A stretch of 48,503 nucleotides of DNA from Erysipelotrichaceae bacterium (lineage in GTDB: Bacteria; Bacillota_I; Bacilli_A; Erysipelotrichales; Erysipelotrichaceae), in the NCBI GenBank assembly GCA_015058875.1, contig SVBN01000017.1:1-48503 (forward strand). Reading direction: 5' to 3'. Below, piece by piece: positions 16,099-24,150 of this stretch. The stretch's first letter is position 1. Each line of letters opens with the position of its first letter. The notes below the pieces were generated by a model that saw only the letters and a program-made list of their open reading frames with translations, searched no databases and was not told where the DNA came from. Position numbers and translations under genes: made by a program.

Positions 16099-16908
16099 TC
16101 AGGCAAGGAATTTGATGAAGGACAGAACCATGGATACTACGAGAACGATCAGCAGCATTCTGACTGATGTCATTCCCTTTCTGTTCAGTCCGAGGTATAC
16201 AAGCACGACAGTCACGATATTGCCGAAGTGCGGGAAGATGGAGTTGAGCAGGTCGTCCAGATTTCTTTCCAGTTCGCCGACTGTGAAGTTCAGACCGAAC
16301 TTGACGTTAACTGTGGAAGCAACCATGCAGCCGATAACTGCAAGACCGAGGATCTGTGCAGCTTCTGTCAGGTGATCAAGCTGTGCTCTTCTGTCTGTGA
16401 TGAATGTGATACCTACGTCATAGGACTTGAAGAAGCCTACATAGAAGATGGACCAGATCAGCCACTGAACGATGAATGCCATCAGCATACCGATGATATT
16501 GCCGTCCAGAGCATCGTAAGCAGCGATCGCGGACATGATGTTCTTTGCGAGTACCCAGATCAGGGAGTCACCCAGACCTGCCAGAGGGCCCATAAGACCG
16601 GTACGGAGGTTGATTGCTGTTTCTGTTGCGTTTTCATCCTTTGTGGATTCGATCGCAAGGCAGGCACCCATGATGACGTTGTTCATCCACGGATGGGAGT
16701 TGAAGAACTTGAAGTGCTCTTCGTATTTTTCTTCAAGGATATCAGCATCCCCGTCGTAGATCTTCTGCATAGCAGGGTCGATTGCCCAGACCCAGCCGCC
16801 GGACTGCATCGTTTCATAGTTGAACGGTGACTGACGGACCCACAGATAGCGGTGGAGGACTTTTCTTAAATCTTCTTTAGTCAGAAGAACGCCTTTTGTT
16901 TCACTCAT
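16099..16908 (-). CDS. PTS mannose/fructose/sorbose family IID component
   Basis: 269 residues from the Met at 16908, which has GGAGG about ten bases upstream and overlaps the IIC stop by eight bases. The longer frame to 16962 lies inside the IIC gene. Visible family features are LTKEDLRKVLHRYLWVRQSPFNYETMQSGGWVWAI at the N-terminus, NSHPWMNNVIMGACLAIE, and the transmembrane GLMGPLAGLGDSLIW segment that is a hallmark of EIID. A C-terminal helix (MLLIVLVVSMVLSFIKFLA) anchors the protein. EIID and EIIC together form the sugar channel. Sugar unknown. Last gene of the IIB-IIC-IID operon. Confidence 0.95.
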   Translation of the reverse strand: MSETKGVLLTKEDLRKVLHRYLWVRQSPFNYETMQSGGWVWAIDPAMQKIYDGDADILEEKYEEHFKFFNSHPWMNNVIMGACLAIESTKDENATETAINLRTGLMGPLAGLGDSLIWVLAKNIMSAIAAYDALDGNIIGMLMAFIVQWLIWSIFYVGFFKSYDVGITFITDRRAQLDHLTEAAQILGLAVIGCMVASTVNVKFGLNFTVGELERNLDDLLNSIFPHFGNIVTVVLVYLGLNRKGMTSVRMLLIVLVVSMVLSFIKFLA

Positions 16909-17692
16909 CGTAGTCATCTCCTCCCATTGTGTTCCCGACAGCTGCGACTGTTCTGCTGTCACGGTCTTCCAGATACTTGAAGACGAGTACTGCAGCGATC
17001 AGTGCGAGCAGTGATGTTGCGAGCATTGACAGTCCCAGATAGGATGTGCAGACATAACCGAAGACGAGCCATACCCACCACTTGGATACGTTCATGTACT
17101 TCAGCAGGATGCCGAGACCTACTGCAGGCAGAGCACCGGCAGCGGTGTTCAGGCACTTCATGAGCCATGCAGGCATAGCAGCCAGCATATTGTTGATCAG
17201 TGTAGCGCCGACTGTCATTCCGAGGAATACAGGCAGTGTATAGAGGATACCTTTTGCAAGCTTCCAGGCCCAGATCCATTTGCCCATGCCGTTGAAGTTG
17301 TGCTTTCTGGATTCATCAATCTGCTTGTGCAGGAAGAAGGAACCCATCATCTTGGAAAGCATATCCATGTAAGTAGCGAGTGTTGCAATCGGGATACCGA
17401 TCGCGAGGCCTGCTTCGAGACCCTGTCCGGAAGCGACTCCGAACAGTGTTCCTGTCAGTGCGCCGTACTGGTAGTTCGGAACGGAAGCTCCACCGAATCC
17501 GCCGATACCCATGCCCATCAGGCACATTGTAGCGCCGACGGAGAGGCCGGTCTTGACATCGCCCATGATGAGGCCGGCTACGAAGCCCTGGAAGACTTCT
17601 GCTGCGTAGTTGATCAGCTGGATGTCACCTGAGACCATTGTCCAGACTACCCAATATACGCAGGTAAGAATGACTTGTAATGGTGTAAACAT
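16901..17692 (-). CDS. PTS mannose/fructose/sorbose family IIC component
   Basis: 263 residues with several membrane helices, opening MFTPLQVILTCVYWVVWTM and containing FVAGLIMGDVKTGLSVGATMCLMGMG, the conserved EIIC segment in which GD-x-x-x-G is typical of this family. It forms the membrane pore with IID. An AAAGGGG ribosome binding site precedes the start. It lies 41 bases after IIB and overlaps IID. Codon use is biased toward a narrow set as in other highly expressed genes in the window (fucO, pckA, oad). Confidence 0.95.
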   Translation of the reverse strand: MFTPLQVILTCVYWVVWTMVSGDIQLINYAAEVFQGFVAGLIMGDVKTGLSVGATMCLMGMGIGGFGGASVPNYQYGALTGTLFGVASGQGLEAGLAIGIPIATLATYMDMLSKMMGSFFLHKQIDESRKHNFNGMGKWIWAWKLAKGILYTLPVFLGMTVGATLINNMLAAMPAWLMKCLNTAAGALPAVGLGILLKYMNVSKWWVWLVFGYVCTSYLGLSMLATSLLALIAAVLVFKYLEDRDSRTVAAVGNTMGGDDYDE

Positions 17693-17733
17693 TGTTTTCC
17701 CCTTTCTGTATTACACGTAATTATGGAAGTAAA

Positions 17734-18234
17734 TCAGTCGAGCAGAGGTCCGACATCCTTTTCCGGATCGTTCATTGTGAACTGAGCCGTAATTTTGACG
17801 CCGGCATCACGCATTTCCTTCAGCATTGCCTTTTCTTCCGCATTGACACGGACTGTGTTAGCCAGAGTTGTTGTTTCTCCGGTATTCTGGGTGACATTGC
17901 CAAGGTTGATGCGGGGCAGCTGAACACCGGCTTTGAAGACAGGATAGATGTCAGCGATGAATCTTGCGCAGATAAATACCTTCTGTCCTTTGTAGTTGCC
18001 GGCGGAAAGATTGGCAGCCGCCTTCGCAGGTGCGAGGAGCGACATGTTGACGCCTGCAGGAATTGCAAGCCTCTGCAGGTTGCGGGCTGTCGGGTCATTG
18101 GAAGCAGCTTCATTGATAACCATTGCACGGGTTGTCTTCATTCCCGGAATCCACATTGTTGCTACGATTCCGTGGACCATGCGGTCATCGATGCGGACTT
18201 CAATAACTCCGTTTGGAAGCGGTTCATATGCCAT
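17734..18234 (-). CDS. PTS mannose/fructose/sorbose family IIB component
   Basis: 166 residues. The phosphorylation site motif is VRIDDRMVHGIVATMW with His21 as the phosphorylated residue. It receives phosphate from an EIIA and passes it to the sugar during transport. GGAGGAAG lies upstream. It is the first gene of the operon, and no EIIA gene or EIIA domain occurs in the window, so the phosphoryl donor must be encoded elsewhere. Two 18-base operator-like repeats lie upstream. Confidence 0.95.
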   Translation of the reverse strand: MAYEPLPNGVIEVRIDDRMVHGIVATMWIPGMKTTRAMVINEAASNDPTARNLQRLAIPAGVNMSLLAPAKAAANLSAGNYKGQKVFICARFIADIYPVFKAGVQLPRINLGNVTQNTGETTTLANTVRVNAEEKAMLKEMRDAGVKITAQFTMNDPEKDVGPLLD

Positions 18235-18262
18235 GAATACTTCCTCCTTTCTTCATTTACAG

Positions 18263-18290
18263 TTTTCATTCTAACTCATCACACAAAATT
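18263..18290 (-). promoter_or_regulatory. Predicted promoter of the PTS operon
   Basis: On the minus strand TTGTGA is followed after 16 bases by TAGAAT, about 30 bases before the IIB start. No -24/-12 sigma-54 element is visible, so LevR-like sigma-54 control is unlikely. Coordinates are by hand count and may be off by a few bases. Confidence 0.4.
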
Positions 18291-18305
18291 CACAAAATCT
18301 GTTTT

Positions 18306-18323
18306 TTCCGTTTATTTGCGGAA
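18306..18323. promoter_or_regulatory. Operator candidate, copy 1 (TTCCGTTTATTTGCGGAA)
   Basis: TTCCG and CGGAA arms flank eight AT-rich bases. It lies just upstream of the PTS promoter and shares 14 of 18 bases with the copy at 18391. Confidence 0.5.
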
Positions 18324-18390
18324 TGAATTCGGAAATCGTACTGTTCAAACGGAAGACAGGAATTACAAGCTGCTTCTCCGCCATAGATAT

Positions 18391-18408
18391 TTCCGTATTA
18401 ATGCGGAA
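18391..18408. promoter_or_regulatory. Operator candidate, copy 2 (TTCCGTATTAATGCGGAA)
   Basis: Same layout as copy 1 and nearly a full palindrome. The start-to-start distance of 85 bases is close to eight helical turns, suggesting both face the same side of the DNA. Confidence 0.5.
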
Positions 18409-18545
18409 TATTCTCGCGGCATTTCCCATGACTTTTCATACCCGTTTTCTTCCGACACACATATCATACAGAAGAACTCAATCTGCTTTGATTCATTTTT
18501 CTCTGTTATTCAGCACTGTTTTGTGACACTATGATGCAAACCCTT

Positions 18546-19760
18546 TCAGAAAAGATTCTGAATCAGCTTTCCGACATACTCCTCCGCCTGGCCTTTCTTC
18601 AGCTGGGTGGAGATGCCGTCATGGCCGCCGTTGAATCCCTTTGCCTCGACCACATAGGTGCTGTGCCCGTTGGCATAACCCCAGATCAGGCAGACTTTTG
18701 CATTGGATGCCGATTTGATCTGCTTGCCGAACGCACTGGCAAGCTCGCACGGGATCACGACCAGTTCCAATTCGCCCAGACGGATGATGACGCTGTCCAG
18801 GCACAGATGCACATGATCCACCTTCAGCTTCCGTTCGCATCCGGCAATCTCCGACAGCAGCCATTTCCTGTCATCAAACGCCTCCGCTGTTTCCAGCTTT
18901 GCCTCAAGTTCCTTCTTCTTTTCTTCCAGTCCGTTTTTATCGGTATCATAATCCACTGTGAATTCCACTTTGCGGTGCTGTACGCCTCTGAGGTCCAGCA
19001 CACCGGTGTCATTGAACCCGGCAATTCTTGCGGCGACGCCGGCCGTTACGCGCTTCAGCTCCGCAAAATCATTGCCGTGCCGGTACAGGCGGTTCGACAT
19101 ATCCCCGGCAGCCCCGTTGGACATAACCGGTTCCACGCCGAGAAACGGCGTCAGCTCCCGTCTGACATTTCCGAGCAGATCCGCGCTCAGATTCAGCTCC
19201 AGCGGACTGTTGACCGTGGAATGGCAGGTCATGTTGACAAAGGCTTCCAGCATATGTTCCTGTGCGTCCCGGAATTCCAGTACGGTGACGGTCTGTTCAC
19301 CGTCCAGATTCTTTCCGTTCCGGTTGCCGTAGAATCCGATCACTTCATCCTGACGGTATGTGACGTGATCAAACGGACGCATGTTCTGCGATGCTTCCCT
19401 GACCGCCTCCATTGTTTTTTCAAATACAAGATTTACATATTCCGGATCTGGTGATTTGTCAGGACCCGCTGTCATGACCGGTCCGCTGTGGGTATGGGTG
19501 GTGCTGAAGACCGTCAGATCTTCATCGATACCGTATTCTTCTTTCACGGCTGCTTTGACGCGGTCTCCGAATTCAAAGTCAATTCCGGCAAGATCGGCGT
19601 TGATCAGACAGAGCTTTGTTCCCTCCAGGTTCAGCAGAAGCACATGTACTTCCAGTTCATCATGAACACCTGTGGAAGGTGATTTTCTCATCGCATGGCC
19701 CTGGATCGGCACCGATCCGGATGGCGTAATGACCCGTTTGGATCTTCCTGTTTCCAGCAT
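18546..19760 (-). CDS. Neutral/alkaline ceramidase N-terminal-domain-like hydrolase
   Basis: 404 residues from the Met at 19760, chosen because GGGAGGA lies eight bases upstream; the frame stays open to 19838 without a ribosome binding site. It resembles the N-terminal domain of neutral ceramidase: ITPSGSVPIQGHAMR near the start, FSTTHTHSGP (zinc-binding histidines), FVNMTCHSTV, and NGAAGDMSNR. It lacks the ceramidase C-terminal domain and any signal peptide, so it is a cytosolic member whose substrate is probably not ceramide. It lies between the PTS operon and a PRD regulator, suggesting action on a transported (phosphorylated) compound; this is inference from position. Confidence 0.75.
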   Translation of the reverse strand: MLETGRSKRVITPSGSVPIQGHAMRKSPSTGVHDELEVHVLLLNLEGTKLCLINADLAGIDFEFGDRVKAAVKEEYGIDEDLTVFSTTHTHSGPVMTAGPDKSPDPEYVNLVFEKTMEAVREASQNMRPFDHVTYRQDEVIGFYGNRNGKNLDGEQTVTVLEFRDAQEHMLEAFVNMTCHSTVNSPLELNLSADLLGNVRRELTPFLGVEPVMSNGAAGDMSNRLYRHGNDFAELKRVTAGVAARIAGFNDTGVLDLRGVQHRKVEFTVDYDTDKNGLEEKKKELEAKLETAEAFDDRKWLLSEIAGCERKLKVDHVHLCLDSVIIRLGELELVVIPCELASAFGKQIKSASNAKVCLIWGYANGHSTYVVEAKGFNGGHDGISTQLKKGQAEEYVGKLIQNLF

Positions 19761-19791
19761 TTTGTGATTCCTCCCTGTTATTGATACGTTC

Positions 19792-19818
19792 AAAAAAGAT
19801 GCTGCGGTTAACAGCATC
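19792..19818 (-). terminator. Terminator of the PRD regulator at 19868
   Basis: Minus-strand stem GATGCTG (19818-19812) and CAGCATC (19804-19798), loop TTAACCG, then TTTTTT. It separates the regulator from the ceramidase-like gene. Confidence 0.75.
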
Positions 19819-19867
19819 ATAAATCTTATTCCGGACAACTCTTTGTCACAAAAGCAGTCTGTTCTGA

Positions 19868-21814
19868 TCAGGATCCGTACATCAGGTCCGCCAGCATATT
19901 GTAGTCTTCTTCAGCATTCATCGTGAATGTGAGCCCGTCCGCATGAAGCAGGGAAGCGGTCAGATCACTGTAATAGGAAAGCTGCCGCAGCTGACGGTCT
20001 TTGGCGTTGCATACAACAACCGCGCCGACCAGCTGGTCTTCCTGCTTGTATATTTTTTCCAGAATGATGATCTTGAAGAAATTTCTGTGCAGCACATCAT
20101 GAAGCGTATTCACCAGCATCAGCTGATTCTGACGGAACGGCGGATAGATGCTGTTCTTCAGATGCATCTCCTTCATAAATGCGTCCGCATCGTCCCCCGG
20201 CATCAGAACCTTTTCCCTGATCAGCTGTTCCAGTTCCTTTTCATTCCGTACCTTGTCCGTATAGATCAGATCATCCGGAGAGAATACTTCCCGGCGGAAT
20301 ACTTCCCTCGGAATAACCATTCTTCTTGCGACATCATTGATCTGACCGGCAGTGCGGTAGAAATGCACCGGCACGATCGGCATCTCGGGGAACTCATTCT
20401 GCAGCTCTTCAATATCCGTCGCAATGCAGTCGATTTCTCCGAGGTCAAAATGCCGGATATTCAGATATTCGCACGGAATATATTCGATCTGATTGGAAGA
20501 GGAAGCAGTGCGCTTCTGGAACTGATATGCCAGCGTCCTTGCGGCGTAAATGCCGTATCTCGATACAACCAGGACCCGCTTGCGCAGATGGAAATCCCTG
20601 GCTTTGGAGAAATAGGAGAAGACATAGTAGACAGTGAGGATATCACGCTCCGAGCAGATGATGTCTGTATGATCCTTCAGCCACAGATACAGCAGAGCAC
20701 AGTAATCCAGAGAAATCAGACCGTCCCGGTGGAAATTCGCGACATCGGAATACGATGTATGAATATTCAGATCCCCTTTCCGCTTCAGGGTAAGCAGATT
20801 GCAGGCAAGATCTTCCCTGAGTCCTCTCAGATCCACTTCCATCAGATCCATTTCGGATTCCAGATAAGCAAGGAATCCGTCCGCATATGCATAGGCCTGT
20901 TCCTTTTCCGGATCATACCCGAGTCTGGCGTGGGTCATAACCCTGCATGCGTGCAGATAGGAGGCAAGGGAGGCAATCTCGAGAGAGCTCAGCGATACCT
21001 GCTGGATCAGGGATACTCTCGCCTGGATCTGACGGATAATCTCTGTTTCGATCTCCGTTCCCGGACGCATGAATCTGTCTTCATAATCCTTCAGTCCGCC
21101 GGCCAGCTTCTGCCTTGTCACGGTGACGACAAACAGGTTCTCCAGATCGGCAATCGTATTATAGGTAACCTGGTAATGATACTGTTCCAGTGTTCCCCGG
21201 ACGGATTCCGCAATATGTTCGCGGGCAGTGGTATCCGTCAGGAACAGACGTTCAAAGGCATCCTCCGGGACATCATAGGTCGTCTCAAAATCACGGTAGA
21301 TATGATATTCATCAATCAGCGCAAGACGGATATTCCACTCGCTGCCCTCCACCTTCATGCCGCGGTTGGTATGATTGACCAGCTTCAGTCCCCTGCGTTC
21401 CAGACGCAGCTTGACTGCCCGCATGTCGCGGTTGATTGTGGAAACCGAGCAGAAACATTCATCGGCGATATCATCCACGAACAGGCTGTCATGCGACAGC
21501 ATATGCCTGACAATGAAATGAACACGGTCGGTCTGGGAATCGCGGAAAAACAGGTTCCGGTAATAACGCGACTGGATCTTGCGGCGGAAAGCATAGAACT
21601 TTATATCGTCATGAATGCTGATCTCGTAGCCGCTGCCCGTTTTGGAAAGTATCTCAAATCCATACGGCTCACAGCCGTGATTGACCTCATCGATCTCCTT
21701 CTTCAGCGTATTCAGACTGAGACCGCTTTTCTGGCTCAGAACAACACCGCTGACCGGCTCTTTTGCATTAAATAAAGTAATCAGAATGACTACCTGTCTG
21801 CGAAATAATTCCAT
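19868..21814 (-). CDS. BglG/MtlR-type PRD transcriptional regulator (second copy)
   Basis: 648 residues from the Met at 21814, which has GGAGG close upstream; the frame extends to 21880 but a good promoter (21842-21871) lies between, excluding the longer form. Two winged helix-turn-helix domains come first (FRRQVVILITLFNAKEPVSG and FVDDIADECFCSVSTINRDMRAVKLRL). PRD-like helical regions follow, then an EIIB-like segment (KRVLVVSRYGIYAARTLAYQF), then an EIIA-like end. As in the regulator at 12862, the usual EIIB Cys and EIIA PH are not evident. It probably senses PTS flux for the sugar locus between the two regulators. The two regulators share layout but little obvious sequence. Confidence 0.82.
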   Translation of the reverse strand: MELFRRQVVILITLFNAKEPVSGVVLSQKSGLSLNTLKKEIDEVNHGCEPYGFEILSKTGSGYEISIHDDIKFYAFRRKIQSRYYRNLFFRDSQTDRVHFIVRHMLSHDSLFVDDIADECFCSVSTINRDMRAVKLRLERRGLKLVNHTNRGMKVEGSEWNIRLALIDEYHIYRDFETTYDVPEDAFERLFLTDTTAREHIAESVRGTLEQYHYQVTYNTIADLENLFVVTVTRQKLAGGLKDYEDRFMRPGTEIETEIIRQIQARVSLIQQVSLSSLEIASLASYLHACRVMTHARLGYDPEKEQAYAYADGFLAYLESEMDLMEVDLRGLREDLACNLLTLKRKGDLNIHTSYSDVANFHRDGLISLDYCALLYLWLKDHTDIICSERDILTVYYVFSYFSKARDFHLRKRVLVVSRYGIYAARTLAYQFQKRTASSSNQIEYIPCEYLNIRHFDLGEIDCIATDIEELQNEFPEMPIVPVHFYRTAGQINDVARRMVIPREVFRREVFSPDDLIYTDKVRNEKELEQLIREKVLMPGDDADAFMKEMHLKNSIYPPFRQNQLMLVNTLHDVLHRNFFKIIILEKIYKQEDQLVGAVVVCNAKDRQLRQLSYYSDLTASLLHADGLTFTMNAEEDYNMLADLMYGS

Positions 21815-21841
21815 GATGCCTCCGTGCTTTCTGCTGAAGGA

Positions 21842-21871
21842 ATTATAATACATACTCTTTCCCTTATACAA
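21842..21871 (-). promoter_or_regulatory. Predicted promoter of the PRD regulator at 19868
   Basis: Minus-strand TTGTAT (21871-21866) and TATAAT (21847-21842) are 18 bases apart, 28 bases before the start codon at 21814. Confidence 0.6.
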
Positions 21872-21928
21872 ATGCACCATCTTTTCCGGATCGCGGCAGT
21901 TCTGTTAAAATAACGGCGGAGAAAACTT

Positions 21929-22255
21929 ATGCAGATCAGCGAACAGACAATACAGAGAATCCTGAAATTCACCGAAGAACGCGACTGGGATCAGTTCCAT
22001 TCTCCGGTCAATCTGGCAAAGTCCATTGCCATTGAAGCCTCGGAACTGCTGGAATGTTTCCAGTGGGACGATGTGAATTACGACCGTGAGCACGTCCTTG
22101 AGGAACTTGCGGACGTAATGAACTACTGCCTGCAGATGGCGGATAAGCTGCAGGCTGATCCGGATGAAATACTGAACGATAAATGCACCAAAAACGAAAA
22201 GAAATATCCCGTGGAAAAAGCAAAAGGATCCAATAAGAAATATACAGAGCTATGA
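21929..22255 (+). CDS. MazG-like nucleotide pyrophosphohydrolase
   Basis: 108 residues of the all-alpha NTP pyrophosphohydrolase fold. The metal-binding pattern E-x-x-E plus E-x-x-D is visible as IAIEASELLECFQW (about 34-47) and EELADVMNYCL (about 59-69). Small members such as RS21-C6/dCTPase-like proteins hydrolyse dCTP or modified nucleotides in nucleotide-pool cleaning. The start has CGGAG nearby. The stop overlaps the TetR start by four bases (ATGA), so the two are translated together. Confidence 0.85.
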   Translation: MQISEQTIQRILKFTEERDWDQFHSPVNLAKSIAIEASELLECFQWDDVNYDREHVLEELADVMNYCLQMADKLQADPDEILNDKCTKNEKKYPVEKAKGSNKKYTEL

Positions 22256-22821
22256 ACCGTGCCGAAAAGAACGAACAGACAAAATACAGACTTGCCGAAG
22301 CGGTAAAGGAATGCATGAAGCACAGCCCCGCGGAAGAAATCACCGTCAAGGAAATTGTTTCGCAGTGCGGCGTCACACGTCAGACCTTTTACCGTCATTT
22401 CCGTGACCGCAGCGACCTGATCAACTGGTATTTCGACCGTCTGCTGGAAGAATCTTTCCGTGAGATGGGCACCGGCGATACGGTTTATGACGGTCTGGTC
22501 AGAAAGTTTGAATATATCCGGAAGGAACAGGTATTCTTCCGTGCCGCTTTTTCCTCGGATGAGCAGAACAATCTGAAGGAACATGACTTTCAGCGCATTG
22601 TCGCCTTCTATAAGGATCTGATCCTGCGGAAAACAGGTATGCCGGCAGACAATGAAATCACAGAGCTTCTGGAAATGTACTGCAGCGCATCCATATGGAA
22701 AACAGTGGACTGGGTGATCCGCGGCATGGAGAAAAGCGAGCGGGAACTGGCTTCCGTCATGGTGAATGCCATGCCCGCAAAACTGGAAGCGCTGTTTGAA
22801 AAACTGAACCTTCTGAAGTAG
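22252..22821 (+). CDS. TetR/AcrR-family regulator (DhaS-like)
   Basis: 189 residues. The N-terminal helix-turn-helix is clear (ITVKEIVSQCGVTRQTFYRHFRDRSDLINWYF, about 27-58). The C-terminal region resembles the TetR_C domain of DhaS-type regulators (FRAAFSSDEQNNLKEH.. and IWKTVDWVIRGMEKSERELA). It is translationally coupled to the MazG-like gene and lies directly before a fucO-type alcohol dehydrogenase. An inverted repeat GTTACAC-N10-GTGTAAC begins three bases past its stop, so it may control the dehydrogenase. Confidence 0.85.
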   Translation: MNRAEKNEQTKYRLAEAVKECMKHSPAEEITVKEIVSQCGVTRQTFYRHFRDRSDLINWYFDRLLEESFREMGTGDTVYDGLVRKFEYIRKEQVFFRAAFSSDEQNNLKEHDFQRIVAFYKDLILRKTGMPADNEITELLEMYCSASIWKTVDWVIRGMEKSERELASVMVNAMPAKLEALFEKLNLLK

Positions 22822-22823
22822 GT

Positions 22824-22847
22824 GTTACACATTGATAAAAGTGTAAC
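22824..22847. promoter_or_regulatory. Inverted repeat GTTACAC-N10-GTGTAAC between TetR and fucO genes
   Basis: Perfect 7-bp arms. It is followed by GCTTTTCTT, so it could be a terminator of the TetR transcript. The arm spacing and position before fucO also suit a regulator binding site. Confidence 0.5.
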
Positions 22848-22885
22848 GCTTTTCTTATGTGAATTTTTTTACAATATAGATGACA

Positions 22886-22900
22886 GCCGCAGGATGCGGC
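22886..22900 (+). other. 5'-UTR hairpin just before the fucO ribosome binding site
   Basis: GCCGCA-GGA-TGCGGC forms a 6-bp GC-rich stem ending three bases before AAGGAG. It is likely an mRNA-stabilising or translation-tuning structure. Confidence 0.45.
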
Positions 22901-22916
22901 AGAAGGAGAATATTAC

Positions 22917-24068
22917 ATGGCTAACAGATTCGTACTGAATGAAACTTCCTATCATGGTGCCGGCGCGATCAAAGAGATCGTCACAGAATTCAAGGCACGC
23001 GGATTCAAAAAGGCATTTGTCGCAAGCGACCCGGATCTTCTGAAATTCGGCGTGACCGCCAAAGTCACAGACCTGCTTGATGAAGCACAGATCCCTTACA
23101 CCGTTTATTCCAACATCCAGCCGAACCCGACAATCGAAAATGTACAGTCCGGCGTTAAGGCTTTTGCGGAAGCTGAAGCTGATGTCATCATCGCAATCGG
23201 CGGCGGTTCCTCCATGGATACTTCCAAAGCCATCGGCATTATCAATACAAACCCGGAATTCGCGGATGTCAGAAGCCTGGAAGGCGTAGCTCCGACAAAG
23301 AACCCGTGCACACCGATCTTCGCTGTTCCGACAACAGCCGGCACAGCTGCCGAAGTTACAATCAACTATGTCATCACAGACCCGGAAAACAAGAGAAAGT
23401 TCGTCTGCGTTGACGTTCATGACATCCCGGTAATCGCATTCGTTGATCCGGAAATGATGTCCACAATGCCTGCAGGTCTGACTGCAGCTACAGGTATGGA
23501 CGCTCTGACACATGCAATCGAAGGCTACATCACAGCCGGTGCATGGGAACTCTCCGATATGTTCCACATCAAGGCAATCCGCATGATCGCAAAGAGCCTC
23601 AGAAGCGCAGTTAAGAACGAACCGGAAGGCCGTGAAGCAATGGCTCTGGCTCAGTATATTGCCGGTATGGGATTCTCCAATGTCGGTCTGGGCGTTGACC
23701 ACTCCATGGCTCACACACTGAGTGCTTACTACGGAATGCCTCACGGAAAGGCATGCGCTACACTCCTGCCGACAGTCATGGCTTACAACGCTCCTGTCAC
23801 AGGTGAGAAGTACAGAGACATCGCCGACGCATTCGGCGTTGAAGGCGCATATACAATGCCTCTGGAAGAAGCTCGTGAAGCAGCCGTTGCGGCAGTTAAG
23901 AAGCTCGGCGAAGATGTCGGCATCGTTATGTCCCTGAAGGATGTTGTACCGCTGAGCGATGTTGATGCACTGTCCGCAGATGCTCTCAAGGATGCCTGCA
24001 CACCGGGCAACCCGAGACCTGTCACAGTCGAAGACATCAAAGAGATGTTCCTCTCTCTGATGAAATAA
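22917..24068 (+). CDS. fucO: Iron-containing alcohol dehydrogenase, lactaldehyde reductase type
   Basis: 383 residues, the length of E. coli FucO, and recognisably similar to it along the whole protein (MANRF-LNET start, KAIGII-NPEFADVRSLEG, PTTAGTAAEVTINYVITD, RKFVCVD-HDIP). The iron ligands correspond to Asp195, His199, His262 and His276, one less than the E. coli numbering. FucO reduces lactaldehyde to 1,2-propanediol with NADH during fucose or rhamnose fermentation; related enzymes reduce other short aldehydes. No fucose genes are nearby, so a general fermentative aldehyde reductase role is possible. AAGGAG precedes the ATG. Biased codon use suggests strong expression. Confidence 0.9.
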   Translation: MANRFVLNETSYHGAGAIKEIVTEFKARGFKKAFVASDPDLLKFGVTAKVTDLLDEAQIPYTVYSNIQPNPTIENVQSGVKAFAEAEADVIIAIGGGSSMDTSKAIGIINTNPEFADVRSLEGVAPTKNPCTPIFAVPTTAGTAAEVTINYVITDPENKRKFVCVDVHDIPVIAFVDPEMMSTMPAGLTAATGMDALTHAIEGYITAGAWELSDMFHIKAIRMIAKSLRSAVKNEPEGREAMALAQYIAGMGFSNVGLGVDHSMAHTLSAYYGMPHGKACATLLPTVMAYNAPVTGEKYRDIADAFGVEGAYTMPLEEAREAAVAAVKKLGEDVGIVMSLKDVVPLSDVDALSADALKDACTPGNPRPVTVEDIKEMFLSLMK

Positions 24069-24095
24069 TCAGACTTTCCAAACAAACCGTCAGTA

Positions 24096-24127
24096 AAAGC
24101 CGGGGCGATCGCGCTCCGGCTTTATTC
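24096..24127 (+). terminator. Terminator of fucO
   Basis: Stem AAAGCCGG (24096-24103) and CCGGCTTT (24116-24123) with a GC-rich palindromic loop (GCGATCGC), then TTTATT. Confidence 0.75.
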
Positions 24128-24150
24128 GTGTCTGTTCCATATCAGCTGTG

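Larger units (their letters stand above)
18235..18545. other. 311-base intergenic region upstream of the PTS operon
   Basis: No gene is seen. It holds the PTS operon promoter (18263-18290), two 18-base TTCCG...CGGAA repeats (18306-18323 and 18391-18408), and at its right end the 3' end of the ceramidase-like transcript, where no convincing terminator is visible. Confidence 0.6.

Noticed and set aside
18235-18545. Sigma-54 promoter for the mannose-family PTS operon
   Set aside because: No GG-N10-GC -24/-12 element is visible, and the flanking PRD regulators lack an obvious sigma-54 activator domain.
19943-21775. Long plus-strand open frame of 610 codons
   Set aside because: It lies antisense to the PRD regulator, has no ribosome binding site, and its protein is rich in His, Gln and Cys with no domain pattern; a shadow of the real gene.
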